Source: Bdellovibrionales bacterium
GTDB lineage: Bacteria; Bdellovibrionota; Bdellovibrionia; Bdellovibrionales; UBA1609
Direction: 5' to 3'
Assembly (NCBI GenBank): GCA_020630675.1
Contig: JAHDIR010000008.1
Span: forward strand, 1-64,000
Length of the DNA: 64,000 nt
Below the pieces are notes generated by a model that was not told the DNA's origin, made no database searches, and saw only the letters and a list, made by a program, of their open reading frames with translations. Below are positions 26,892 through 34,732 of the stretch, piece after piece (the first letter of the stretch is position 1; the number at the start of each line of letters is the position of its first letter). The translations under genes and the position numbers were made by a program.

Positions 26892-27950
26892 ATGATAACG
26901 GAAAGTAACTTCTCTCCCAAAGCTTTGTTTCAATACACCCCCGGACAAAGCTTTGGCACAGCTCACCTACCTTTTGTTTTATCTTGTGACATCAAACATG
27001 ACCAAACTGCAGCCAACAAGGTCACCATTAGTGACTTAAAACCCTTAAGCCTTTCTCCTTTTTGCTCTGCACTTCATTACGGACAGTCCATTTTTGAAGG
27101 TCTAAAAGCTTATCGACAAAACTCTGAGCAAACAGGAATTTTTCGACCAGAGCTTCATGCCGAAAGGTTTGAAAAATCGGCAGATAGAATGTCTATGCCT
27201 AAGATAAATCCAGATTTTTTTATGAACTGCCTTATAGATTATGTGAAGGCTTGTAAAAAATTTATTCCTAACCACGAAGGAGTTTCCCTTTACCTTCGAC
27301 CTTTACTCTTTGCTAATGACCCCGTTATAAAGCTTAGGAGTAGCCAAAATTATAAGTTTATGATTATGAGCACTATTGTTGAGCAATATTTTAAACCGAA
27401 CCAACCCGGTGGGAAAGTTCTTGTTAACAAAAATCTTGTGCGAGCCTTCCCTGGAGGAACCGGAGAGGCTAAAACATCGGCCAACTACGCAGTTAGTTTA
27501 CAGGGGCTAGAGTACGCTATTCAGAACAACTTTGATCAAGTTCTTTATGTTGATGCTAGCACCAAAACTAAGATTGAAGAGCTTGGAGGAATGAACTTTT
27601 TTATGGTGAAAGACAATTCTGTCATTACCCCTAAACTAGACGGACAAATTTTAAGAGGAGTCACTCGACGTTCTGTCATAGAAATATGCGAAAGCCTTAA
27701 CATAAGAGTTTATGAAAAAGATATATTACTTACAAAACTAACAGATGGATCAACAAAAGAAGTTTTTGCTTGTGGCACAGCGGCTTCAATAGCTAATTTA
27801 TCTCAAATTGGAGTACAAGAAAGTCATGAACAAGAAATCACAAGATTTGACTTTCCTAAAAAAGAACTCAGCACACAATTACGAAAATTACTGGTAGACA
27901 CCCATTTTGGAAAAACTGATTTTTCTAAAAAATGGCTACATATTGTTTAG
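26892..27950 (+). CDS. ilvE: Branched-chain amino acid aminotransferase
   Basis: The 352-residue protein is a class IV PLP enzyme of the longer BCAT group. Signs are 'LHYGQSIFEGLKAYR', 'YLRPLLFAND', the catalytic lysine Lys194 in 'GGTGEAKTSANYA', 'EELGGMNFF' and 'GILRGVTRRS'-type substrate contacts ('ILRGVTRRSVIEI'). It moves the amino group between Leu/Ile/Val and 2-oxoglutarate. With IcmF and the acyl-CoA enzymes in this window it would help break down branched-chain amino acids, or make them. It ends four bases before the convergent egtD. Confidence 0.93.
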   Translation: MITESNFSPKALFQYTPGQSFGTAHLPFVLSCDIKHDQTAANKVTISDLKPLSLSPFCSALHYGQSIFEGLKAYRQNSEQTGIFRPELHAERFEKSADRMSMPKINPDFFMNCLIDYVKACKKFIPNHEGVSLYLRPLLFANDPVIKLRSSQNYKFMIMSTIVEQYFKPNQPGGKVLVNKNLVRAFPGGTGEAKTSANYAVSLQGLEYAIQNNFDQVLYVDASTKTKIEELGGMNFFMVKDNSVITPKLDGQILRGVTRRSVIEICESLNIRVYEKDILLTKLTDGSTKEVFACGTAASIANLSQIGVQESHEQEITRFDFPKKELSTQLRKLLVDTHFGKTDFSKKWLHIV

Positions 27951-27954
27951 TGAT

Positions 27955-28956
27955 TTACGTACCGCTTTCTTTGGTCACTCTCCAAAGAGAGTCGACAAAA
28001 TAGTTATTTCTATCTGTAAAGTGATTTACAACATTAAAGCCCGCTTGCTTTGACAACAGCTCTACATCTGTTTTTAAAAACTTGAAAGAATATTCAAGAT
28101 GGATGGGCTCATAGGCTTGAAAATGAAAAGACCTTTGCAGTTCTTTAATATAAACTTCTTGGTCTTCGTTTGATAACAAGTAACTTTCCATGGCGCCAAG
28201 CTTAGGATTATAAGTTCCAAAGTGTTGAAACTTATTAATATCAAATTGCCCGCCCAATTCATTATTAATTCGTCGCAACAGGTTTAAGTTAAATTCTTTG
28301 GTGTGCCCAGCTGAATCGTTGTAGGCTGACAAAAACTTACTCACATCTTTTTTTAGATCAAAACCAATTAATGTAAAATCACCAGAATTTAAAGCCTTCC
28401 ATAAACGCCGTAAAAAGCCTTGGTTTTGAGCTAAATTAAAGTTACCAATATTTGAACCCAAAAATAAAACTAACTGTCTATTTTTTGACTGACTGCGAGC
28501 ATAGCGAAGACCTGCAAAATACTCAGCTACAATCCCATGAACACTTAATTGGCTATTTGGCTCAATATTTTTTTCAAGAAGAAGCATTGCTTTCTCAGAT
28601 ATATCAATAGGGTAAAAATTAACTTTGTAGTCATTCTTAAGAAAACCATCAATTAACAACTTAGTTTTATGACCATCACCGGCTCCAAGTTCAATAATAT
28701 CAATTTCACTTTCACCAATAAATTCAGGTAAGCTATTTTTAATTTCGTCTAAAATTTCAAACTCAGTGCGTGTAGGATAGTAATCGGTATGCTGGGTGAT
28801 TTTTTGAAATAACTCACTGCCAATATCGTCATAAAAATATTTAGCCGGTATATTTTTAGGTTTTGAACAAAGACCTGTTAAAACATCAATAGCAAATTGG
28901 TCAATATGAGCCAGACTTTGATCAACAGTTTCATGGGTTAGGGTTGTTATTTTCAT
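27955..28956 (-). CDS. egtD: L-histidine N-alpha-methyltransferase EgtD
   Basis: The enzyme trimethylates histidine to hercynine with S-adenosylmethionine, the first step of ergothioneine synthesis. Family motifs are 'PKNIPAKYFYDDIGSELFQ' near the start, the SAM-binding 'IIELGAGDGHKTKLL', 'FLGSNIGNF' and the late 'EYSFKF' region that helps bind histidine. The start is the ATG at 28956: it overlaps the egtB stop as ATGA and has AAGGA six bases upstream. A longer frame to 28995 lies inside egtB. Length is 333 residues, close to the usual 320. Confidence 0.93.
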   Translation of the reverse strand: MKITTLTHETVDQSLAHIDQFAIDVLTGLCSKPKNIPAKYFYDDIGSELFQKITQHTDYYPTRTEFEILDEIKNSLPEFIGESEIDIIELGAGDGHKTKLLIDGFLKNDYKVNFYPIDISEKAMLLLEKNIEPNSQLSVHGIVAEYFAGLRYARSQSKNRQLVLFLGSNIGNFNLAQNQGFLRRLWKALNSGDFTLIGFDLKKDVSKFLSAYNDSAGHTKEFNLNLLRRINNELGGQFDINKFQHFGTYNPKLGAMESYLLSNEDQEVYIKELQRSFHFQAYEPIHLEYSFKFLKTDVELLSKQAGFNVVNHFTDRNNYFVDSLWRVTKESGT

Positions 28957-30233
28957 ATTATATCCTTTACCAAACGTAACCCCGAAAACATCCAACGCTG
29001 CTCTGGCTTATAAAAATTTCTGTAACTACTTCTATGATGATTATGAGGAGTTGCAACACAACCACCCTTTAAAACAAATTGATTGCACATGAATTTACCA
29101 TTGTACTCATTCAAAGCGCCAACATAAGGCTTATACCTTGGGTAAGGTACATACTGACTTTGCGTCCACCACCATAACTGCCCTTGGCTTTGCCATGCAT
29201 CTGTGGCATGAAAATAGGTTTGCTCATCATTTTGATCAAACTTTGATTGCATTAAATAAATTTCTGACTCTTGCTCGGTCGGAAGGCGACAACCTTTCCA
29301 TCGAGCAAAAGCATCGGCTTCAAAAAAACTTAAATGACAAACAGGCCAATGATTCACCAATGGAGTTAACCCATACAAAGTTTGCTCCTGCCAACCTTGA
29401 GCGGTTTCTTGCCAATACAAAGGAGCTTTAATACTTTGTTGATTTAACCAGTCCCACCCTTCACTCTTCCAAAGCTTTGGCTGATGGTAGCCTCCTTGAT
29501 CAATAAACCCTAAGTATTCCTCATTGGTTACATACGACTCGCTAATTTCATAAGGATAAACGTAAACTTTATGTTGAGGATTTTCATTGTCAAAAGAAAA
29601 ATTGTCACCACTAAAACCAATATCATAAAGGCCTTCTTGAAAACTCTTCCATGGACCATGTATTTGATTATCATTTGCATTGAATTCATCAGATAAGTGA
29701 GAACTATAAGAAGAGGCTGTTGGCTGAAAAGCCAAAATATACTTAATATCCATTAACAATAACTCTTGGTGTTGCATCTCATGTTGCAAGCCTAGTTCCA
29801 CTAACCTTAAAAACTCATTTTTGTTTTTAGGTCGAGACTGTAAAAGACATTTTTGCATATGACTATCTATAAAACTTCTATACTCAATAATTTGGTCAAC
29901 GGTTGGCCGAGATAAAAAACCTCGTTCACCTTGCTGCCAATGTGGCCCCAAAGATTTATAATAAGAATTAAAAATATGAGTAAAGTTACTTGAAAACTCT
30001 GTATAACAAGATAAATAAGGCTTGAGAATCATTTGCTCAAAAAACCAAGTTGTATGAGCTAAGTGCCATTTAGGTGGGCTTACAAAAGGCGCCGGCTGAA
30101 CCACAAAATCTTCCGTGGCCAAGGGCTGACAAAGAGCCAAAGACTGATCTCTCACTTTTTTATACTTAGCCAACAAAGACTCAGAGAAAAGACGTGTAGG
30201 CTTTAAGGCATTATTTTGGAAATCTGGGTTCAT
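28953..30233 (-). CDS. egtB: Ergothioneine synthase EgtB (sulfoxide synthase)
   Basis: The 426-residue protein joins an N-terminal DinB-like helical domain to a C-terminal FGE-sulfatase-type domain. Iron ligands are visible: His in 'WHLAHTTWFFEQ' and the pair in 'QHEMQHQELL' (HxxxHxE). The second domain has 'YEISESYVTNEEYLGFI', 'RWKGCRLPTEQESE' and 'HHRSSYRNFYKPEQRWMFSGLRL'. EgtB links hercynine to a thiol donor (gamma-glutamylcysteine or cysteine) using oxygen. No egtA, egtC or egtE is in view. I start at the ATG at 30233; a TTG nine bases upstream is possible. Confidence 0.93.
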   Translation of the reverse strand: MNPDFQNNALKPTRLFSESLLAKYKKVRDQSLALCQPLATEDFVVQPAPFVSPPKWHLAHTTWFFEQMILKPYLSCYTEFSSNFTHIFNSYYKSLGPHWQQGERGFLSRPTVDQIIEYRSFIDSHMQKCLLQSRPKNKNEFLRLVELGLQHEMQHQELLLMDIKYILAFQPTASSYSSHLSDEFNANDNQIHGPWKSFQEGLYDIGFSGDNFSFDNENPQHKVYVYPYEISESYVTNEEYLGFIDQGGYHQPKLWKSEGWDWLNQQSIKAPLYWQETAQGWQEQTLYGLTPLVNHWPVCHLSFFEADAFARWKGCRLPTEQESEIYLMQSKFDQNDEQTYFHATDAWQSQGQLWWWTQSQYVPYPRYKPYVGALNEYNGKFMCNQFVLKGGCVATPHNHHRSSYRNFYKPEQRWMFSGLRLVKDII

Positions 30234-30448
30234 ACTGAGCAACAGACCTTTGGGATAAATTCAATTAATATTGCTATTTACCATAGATGACGCCTGCCAA
30301 TAACTCAAGCTTTAACCCAAGTTTCAGGCCCAAGAATGCTAGGAGCTTTTTTCTTTGTGATGCTGCAAGATAGCACAAACTTATCGTGACCCTCTTACAT
30401 GAATCCTATAAGTAAGTTGAAGCTATACATTTAAAATTGGGGGATTTT

Positions 30449-31252
30449 ATGAAGCTTTTCTTTTCTATTCTTATTCTATTGAGTTCTATTTATTGCTGGG
30501 GAGCTTCTGCCTATCGCCCTCCTCATATTGATTATAAAAATTTTGAACCAAGCTACACAATGTCTCCTCATCAAGAACCGCCTGGGGCCGCCAAACCGTC
30601 GCAAAGTGCCTGGGAAGCTAAAAAAAAATACAATGACCTTGAGTTCAAGTCTGTGCCTTCCTGGTCTGACAAAGATGAAGTTACGTTAGGCTTTGAATAC
30701 ATTCGAGACCTTAGGTTTATAAAACAAAATGATAAAATGAGAAGGTCAAGCTGGATGTATCCAGATGATGGTTGTTGGATTCGAGCCGATCTTGCCAGTA
30801 AAAATTTAGTCGATGAAGGACTTGAAACCAGTAAAATTTATATTTTTGGAAACCTGAGGGTGGAAACTCCCTATAGTTTTTCTGGAGAGGTGACCTGGTG
30901 GTACCATGTCGCTCCTGTGGTCAAATTAAACTCAGAAATTTATGTCTTTGACCCTGCCATTGAAAGTTCAAAGCCCCTTCTTTTAAAAGAATGGATTTTG
31001 AAGCAAACCAATAATTTGTATAGTGTTGAGCTTAGTCTTTGCCACGCCAACACCTACAACCCTCATGACACTTGCAATAACCCGACTTTTACGACCAGCC
31101 GAGAAACAGCGGAAAGAAACCAACTGCGCTATTTAACAGAAGAAAGATATCGACTAGAAAGTCTTGGGTTAGATTGGGAGAACTTATTAGGCGATCACCC
31201 GCCTTGGCTAGAAACAATTCCTCCGGCTCTCAACAAAGAAATTTCTAACTAA
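30449..31252 (+). CDS. Secreted protein-glutaminase-like enzyme
   Basis: The 267-residue product has a signal peptide ('LFFSILILLSSIYCWGAS'). It matches the protein-glutaminase family pattern: 'PDDGCWIRADLA' (nucleophile Cys109), 'TWWYHVAPVVKL' (His153) and 'YVFDPAIES' (Asp168), a papain-like triad. Characterised members deamidate glutamine side chains in intact proteins. The start is ATG at 30449 with GGGGGA upstream. It is divergent from egtB. There is no large pro-region as in Chryseobacterium protein-glutaminase, though residues 20-75 could serve. Confidence 0.78.
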   Translation: MKLFFSILILLSSIYCWGASAYRPPHIDYKNFEPSYTMSPHQEPPGAAKPSQSAWEAKKKYNDLEFKSVPSWSDKDEVTLGFEYIRDLRFIKQNDKMRRSSWMYPDDGCWIRADLASKNLVDEGLETSKIYIFGNLRVETPYSFSGEVTWWYHVAPVVKLNSEIYVFDPAIESSKPLLLKEWILKQTNNLYSVELSLCHANTYNPHDTCNNPTFTTSRETAERNQLRYLTEERYRLESLGLDWENLLGDHPPWLETIPPALNKEISN

Positions 31253-31588
31253 TAAGTCTTTCATCTAAAAGTGAATTAAATTTAAACATTATCAGTGGCT
31301 TCTTGATAAGGTCGCTGATTAAAAAATATTCACTTAATAAAAAATATATCGAACTTCGTACTCACCACAAACAACAAAAACCTGAAAGGCTGTACTTACC
31401 AACACCAGAAGGGCTTACAGAGGCTCCTGGTGTTTTATTATTCTCAATTCAATGCGTATAACTTTTTATAACCTGACCTAATACTTGACCATTATTTCTA
31501 CTTTCCGCCAAATTAGGGCCTTTAAAGAGGTCACATATTTTGCAATTTCCTATTGCGTAAAACTTTTTTCAATCGCAGGAGGCGTATT
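31253..31588 (+). other. Intergenic region with a terminator-like hairpin
   Basis: No gene is visible. At 31401-31434 AACACCAG pairs with CTGGTGTT around an 18-base loop and is followed by TTATTATT. It lies 150 bases past the protein-glutaminase stop, so it may end that transcript or a small RNA. AGGAGG at 31576-31581 belongs to the next gene. Confidence 0.45.
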
Positions 31589-32146
31589 ATGAAATTCATG
31601 AACTTAATTTATTTAATTTTAGCCAGTTCACTATTTGTCGGTTGTGGCGAAGCAGAGTTCAGCACCATTGGTGCTTTATCAAGCCTCTCTACTAATGATG
31701 AGGCCACACCAGGACAGGTTAACCAAGTGATTGAACAAATTAATAGAGAGCTTGGAGAAAACAGAACCGCTCCCCTGCCAGAAGAAATTTCTGAAATCAT
31801 TACCCCTGAAGAAATTTCTGAAGCACCTACTCCCGAAGAAAAGAAAGTAAAAAAAGAACTTAGTAAACCATTTGTTTGTAAGAAAAAACTTATCAAAACT
31901 GAGGACAAGCAAGAAGAAAAAAGTTTAGGAGGCCCTTTTGTAAGAGTCGGAGACGGAAGTTTTTTACAAGACAGCTCTGGTAGTTTTGTCAAATCAGGCT
32001 ACCATAACACATATATGATTTGTAAGATAAACAAAGAAGGACGTCAAAAAACGGTTTGCTTAACAAAAAAAGAACTCAAAAAGTATCAATCAAAAATTGA
32101 CAAAGGTATTGCCGACGGTTACCTAGGACCTTGCAAAGATATATAA
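31589..32146 (+). CDS. Small lipoprotein with Glu/Pro-rich repeats
   Basis: The product has 185 residues from the ATG at 31589, chosen because AGGAGG lies seven bases upstream; the frame extends 12 codons further without one. The lipobox is 'SSLFVGCGE'. Residues 60-90 carry 'PEEIS' repeats. The C-terminal half is Lys-rich and has three further cysteines ('FVCKKK', 'MICKINK', 'VCLTKK') and one near the end. I do not recognise it. The next gene follows after 19 bases and may share its transcript. Confidence 0.6.
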   Translation: MKFMNLIYLILASSLFVGCGEAEFSTIGALSSLSTNDEATPGQVNQVIEQINRELGENRTAPLPEEISEIITPEEISEAPTPEEKKVKKELSKPFVCKKKLIKTEDKQEEKSLGGPFVRVGDGSFLQDSSGSFVKSGYHNTYMICKINKEGRQKTVCLTKKELKKYQSKIDKGIADGYLGPCKDI

Positions 32147-32165
32147 GTATTCAAGAGAGGGGTTA

Positions 32166-32915
32166 TTGAAAAACAAAAAAGTCGTCTTGATGGGAGTTGG
32201 TCATCTGGCAAAACAACTCATCCCTCTTTTACAGAACTATGAGGTTATAGGCTTATCAAGAAGCTTCAGCCAAAGAGACATCAAACAAGTTGATTATACT
32301 TCTGGGTCTTCTTTCCCAAAAGAAGTGCCTGAAGACCCTCTGGCTGTCATTTGGAATTTCCCGCCTCACCCTGAGTACGTTAGTAGCTTACAAAAGGCTG
32401 ATTTGTTTTTTACAAAAAAAACTCCCTATTTAATTGTTAGCTCAACATCTATTTACAGCTCGGGCCTCGTTCAGGAGTCTAGCCCCATGAACTCCAAAAG
32501 CCGAATGTACGAAGTTGAAAAGTACTTAGCTTCAAGTTGTCGTCCCAAAAAAATCACCAGGCCTGCTGGTTTATTTGACTCTGAAAGGCATCCTGGCCTT
32601 TTTTTTAAAAATGCAACTGTTATTGAAAATAGCCAAAACCCTGTCAATATGACTCACACAAAAGACTTAGCTCGCTTTCTTGTTCATTTATTAAACAAAC
32701 CGTTTGATAAAGAACAAGACGTATACAATGTTTTGTCATCCACTCACCCTACTAAAAAAGAATTTTACTCTTTAGCAATGAGTTTAAAAAATAATTTGAC
32801 CCCCGTCATGAACCCAGGACAAGCGCCTGCAAAAAAGGTTTGTAACCAAAAAAGTTTAGATACAGGCTTTGAGTATATTTACGATGATTTACTTGCTGCT
32901 TTAAAGAAAATTTAG
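32166..32915 (+). CDS. Rossmann-fold NAD(P)-dependent protein, YeeZ-like
   Basis: This 249-residue protein starts with a Rossmann strand-turn-helix 'VVLMGVGHLAKQLIPLL', then 'VIGLSRS', 'WNFPPHPEYV', 'LIVSSTSIYSSG' and 'ITRPAGLFDSERHPGLFF', as in atypical extended short-chain dehydrogenases such as YeeZ. The usual Tyr-x3-Lys is not clear, so catalysis is uncertain. Its start is TTG with GAGGGG just upstream. The end overlaps the next, convergent gene by four bases. Confidence 0.65.
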   Translation: MKNKKVVLMGVGHLAKQLIPLLQNYEVIGLSRSFSQRDIKQVDYTSGSSFPKEVPEDPLAVIWNFPPHPEYVSSLQKADLFFTKKTPYLIVSSTSIYSSGLVQESSPMNSKSRMYEVEKYLASSCRPKKITRPAGLFDSERHPGLFFKNATVIENSQNPVNMTHTKDLARFLVHLLNKPFDKEQDVYNVLSSTHPTKKEFYSLAMSLKNNLTPVMNPGQAPAKKVCNQKSLDTGFEYIYDDLLAALKKI

Positions 32916-33367
32916 AGTTTTTTACTCACCCTCATTGTTAGGCCTTCTTCAAACACAATATGACTTTTAATGGCCGAAAGCTTATCGACTTTCCAAATAT
33001 CATAGTCTTGTTCAGGACCTGACTCTTTTTTACTAAGAGTGGCATAACCCTCAACTTGCATGCGATCTTTTCCTTTTGAGTTTTCCTCAAACGTATAAGT
33101 GAACTGAGCTTTTAGTTTTTGTTCAGAAATATCTGCAATGGAAAAATGAGTGAAGTTTAGGTTTTTAGCTAAAGGTACTTTTTGCCGTACATTACCAACA
33201 ATCACCATTTTTATATAGTCTTCCACTTGCGAATGAATAGACTTACCTTGAAGCGGATAAGGAGGTTGCGTCGCTGCAGGCTCATACTGTGATAATTTCA
33301 AATCAGCATCAATCCAGTACCAAGACAGCCCACCAATCAATATAAAAATAGTTAATATTCGAATCAC
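32912..33367 (-). CDS. Membrane-anchored protein of unknown function
   Basis: From the GTG at 33367 the product has 151 residues. GGGGAGG five bases before this GTG decides the start; an ATG seven codons upstream has no such site. An N-terminal membrane segment ('RILTIFILIGGLSWYW') is followed by a periplasmic-type domain of about 125 residues with beta strands and no cysteines. I do not recognise it. Confidence 0.6.
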   Translation of the reverse strand: MIRILTIFILIGGLSWYWIDADLKLSQYEPAATQPPYPLQGKSIHSQVEDYIKMVIVGNVRQKVPLAKNLNFTHFSIADISEQKLKAQFTYTFEENSKGKDRMQVEGYATLSKKESGPEQDYDIWKVDKLSAIKSHIVFEEGLTMRVSKKL

Positions 33368-33633
33368 AAGGTCCTCCCCGACATACATCTTGATTCTTTA
33401 TTAACCTAAAAAACAGGCATGAAAGCAAATTATTTATTTGAACTGAAAAAATCATCACAATTATAGTGTGAAATAAACACAAAATTAAGATTCATGCCTC
33501 ATCATAGATGCCCTCGACAAGCCGATCAATAAATAGAGGTAAGACCTTAGTTTTGTTAAAAAAACTCGACTTTCTAAGTTTTTTTGACATCACCTACAAA
33601 GTTTATGACCCGACTGTCCGAGAAGAAATTACT

Positions 33634-34683
33634 ATGGACAAAAAATTTGTAATATCAATAGCAGCTGTTGTTCTTGTGGGAGGCATTTTTGTTCTCATGA
33701 GCTTTTCTCCTTCCCCGTCCAAAAAGGACCGAACTAAGTCTGAACGCCCTACTTGGAAGCCCTTTGGTGGACAAAAATCTCCGCCTCCCCCGCCTCCACC
33801 GGCTTCTCAGCTCAATAAAAAACCAAGAGACCCCAACTACCAAGCTTTTCAAATCAACCATAAGCCTGACTCTGAAGTTGTCATTCAAAAAGGAGAAGTT
33901 ATAAAACTAAACCTCGACGTTACGCCTGGTAGTGAGCCTTATGATGTCAGCTGGATGAAAGAAACCGAAACAGGGCAATACAATAAAGTTTTTGATGGGT
34001 CCACTTTCAGTGTTGTTTATGAGGACCGAGCCACTATTAAATATGAAATACATGTAAAAGATACTTCAGGCCGACGCGAAGTGATTTACTTTGATGTAAA
34101 GAATAATGGCGGAAAAATCACCAAAAGAAAAGAAAGAGTTGTCCCTCCCCCACCCAAGCCACCAGCAGTGAACGCCCTTAAAGACGTTCCCGCCCCGCCC
34201 CCTCCATCTATGGACAGCGAAACCAAGCAAGATGAAATAAACACAAACGAAACTAAGCCCAAAAGCTTAATAGCTTCTCAAGATTTAGGCTCAACAACCG
34301 TAGATATAAAAAGTAAACAGACAGAACAAGCTGAAGTCGTCACTGACAAAGAGGTCATAGAAAAACCTGAAGAAAAAGCACCTCAAAAAATAGCTTCAGC
34401 AGAGACTGTGCAAATTACCGCCACAAAAAACACTCAAATCATTCAAAAGAAAGGTACGCCAGTAAAGATGAGCTACACAGTAAGTGGCTTAAAAAATTAT
34501 CAAATTTTTTGGTTTCATAAGCCTCCTGGAAGAAAAAAAGGAAGCCTCATTAAAAAGAAAAAAACGCTGAACTTTTCACTAAAAAAACTGAACAAGTATC
34601 ATGCTGGTGAATTTTATATTCAAGTGAAAGATAAAAAAGGAAAATTTCACAAAAGTGAAAGTTACGTTATTAAAGTAAAATAA
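33634..34683 (+). CDS. Membrane-anchored Pro-rich protein with two Ig-like regions
   Basis: From the ATG at 33634 the protein has 350 residues; the upstream 42 codons are unlike a protein start. An N-terminal membrane anchor ('FVISIAAVVLVGGIFVLMSF') is followed by a Pro-rich stretch, an Ig-like region (about 65-155: 'VIQKGEVIKLNLDV', 'DVSWMKETETG', 'ATIKYEIHVKDTSG'), a second Pro- and Glu/Lys-rich linker, and another Ig-like region at the end ('VKMSYTVSGLKNYQIFWF', 'HAGEFYIQVKDKKG'). The arrangement suggests a stalked cell-surface or periplasmic binding protein. Function unknown. Confidence 0.6.
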   Translation: MDKKFVISIAAVVLVGGIFVLMSFSPSPSKKDRTKSERPTWKPFGGQKSPPPPPPPASQLNKKPRDPNYQAFQINHKPDSEVVIQKGEVIKLNLDVTPGSEPYDVSWMKETETGQYNKVFDGSTFSVVYEDRATIKYEIHVKDTSGRREVIYFDVKNNGGKITKRKERVVPPPPKPPAVNALKDVPAPPPPSMDSETKQDEINTNETKPKSLIASQDLGSTTVDIKSKQTEQAEVVTDKEVIEKPEEKAPQKIASAETVQITATKNTQIIQKKGTPVKMSYTVSGLKNYQIFWFHKPPGRKKGSLIKKKKTLNFSLKKLNKYHAGEFYIQVKDKKGKFHKSESYVIKVK

Positions 34684-34705
34684 GACTTTGATAAGCGCTA
34701 GCTAA

Positions 34706-34723
34706 GGGGCCGTTTCTTGCCCC
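34706..34723. terminator. Short G/C stem-loop between convergent genes
   Basis: GGGGC pairs with GCCCC across an 8-base loop in the 49-base gap between the Ig-like protein and fadJ. No clear T-run follows on either side. Confidence 0.3.
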
Positions 34724-34732
34724 GAATAACTA

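Noticed and set aside
31609..31992. A 127-codon frame opposite the small lipoprotein
   Set aside because: It mirrors the Glu/Pro-rich repeats of the real gene as Ser-rich sequence and lacks a start signal.
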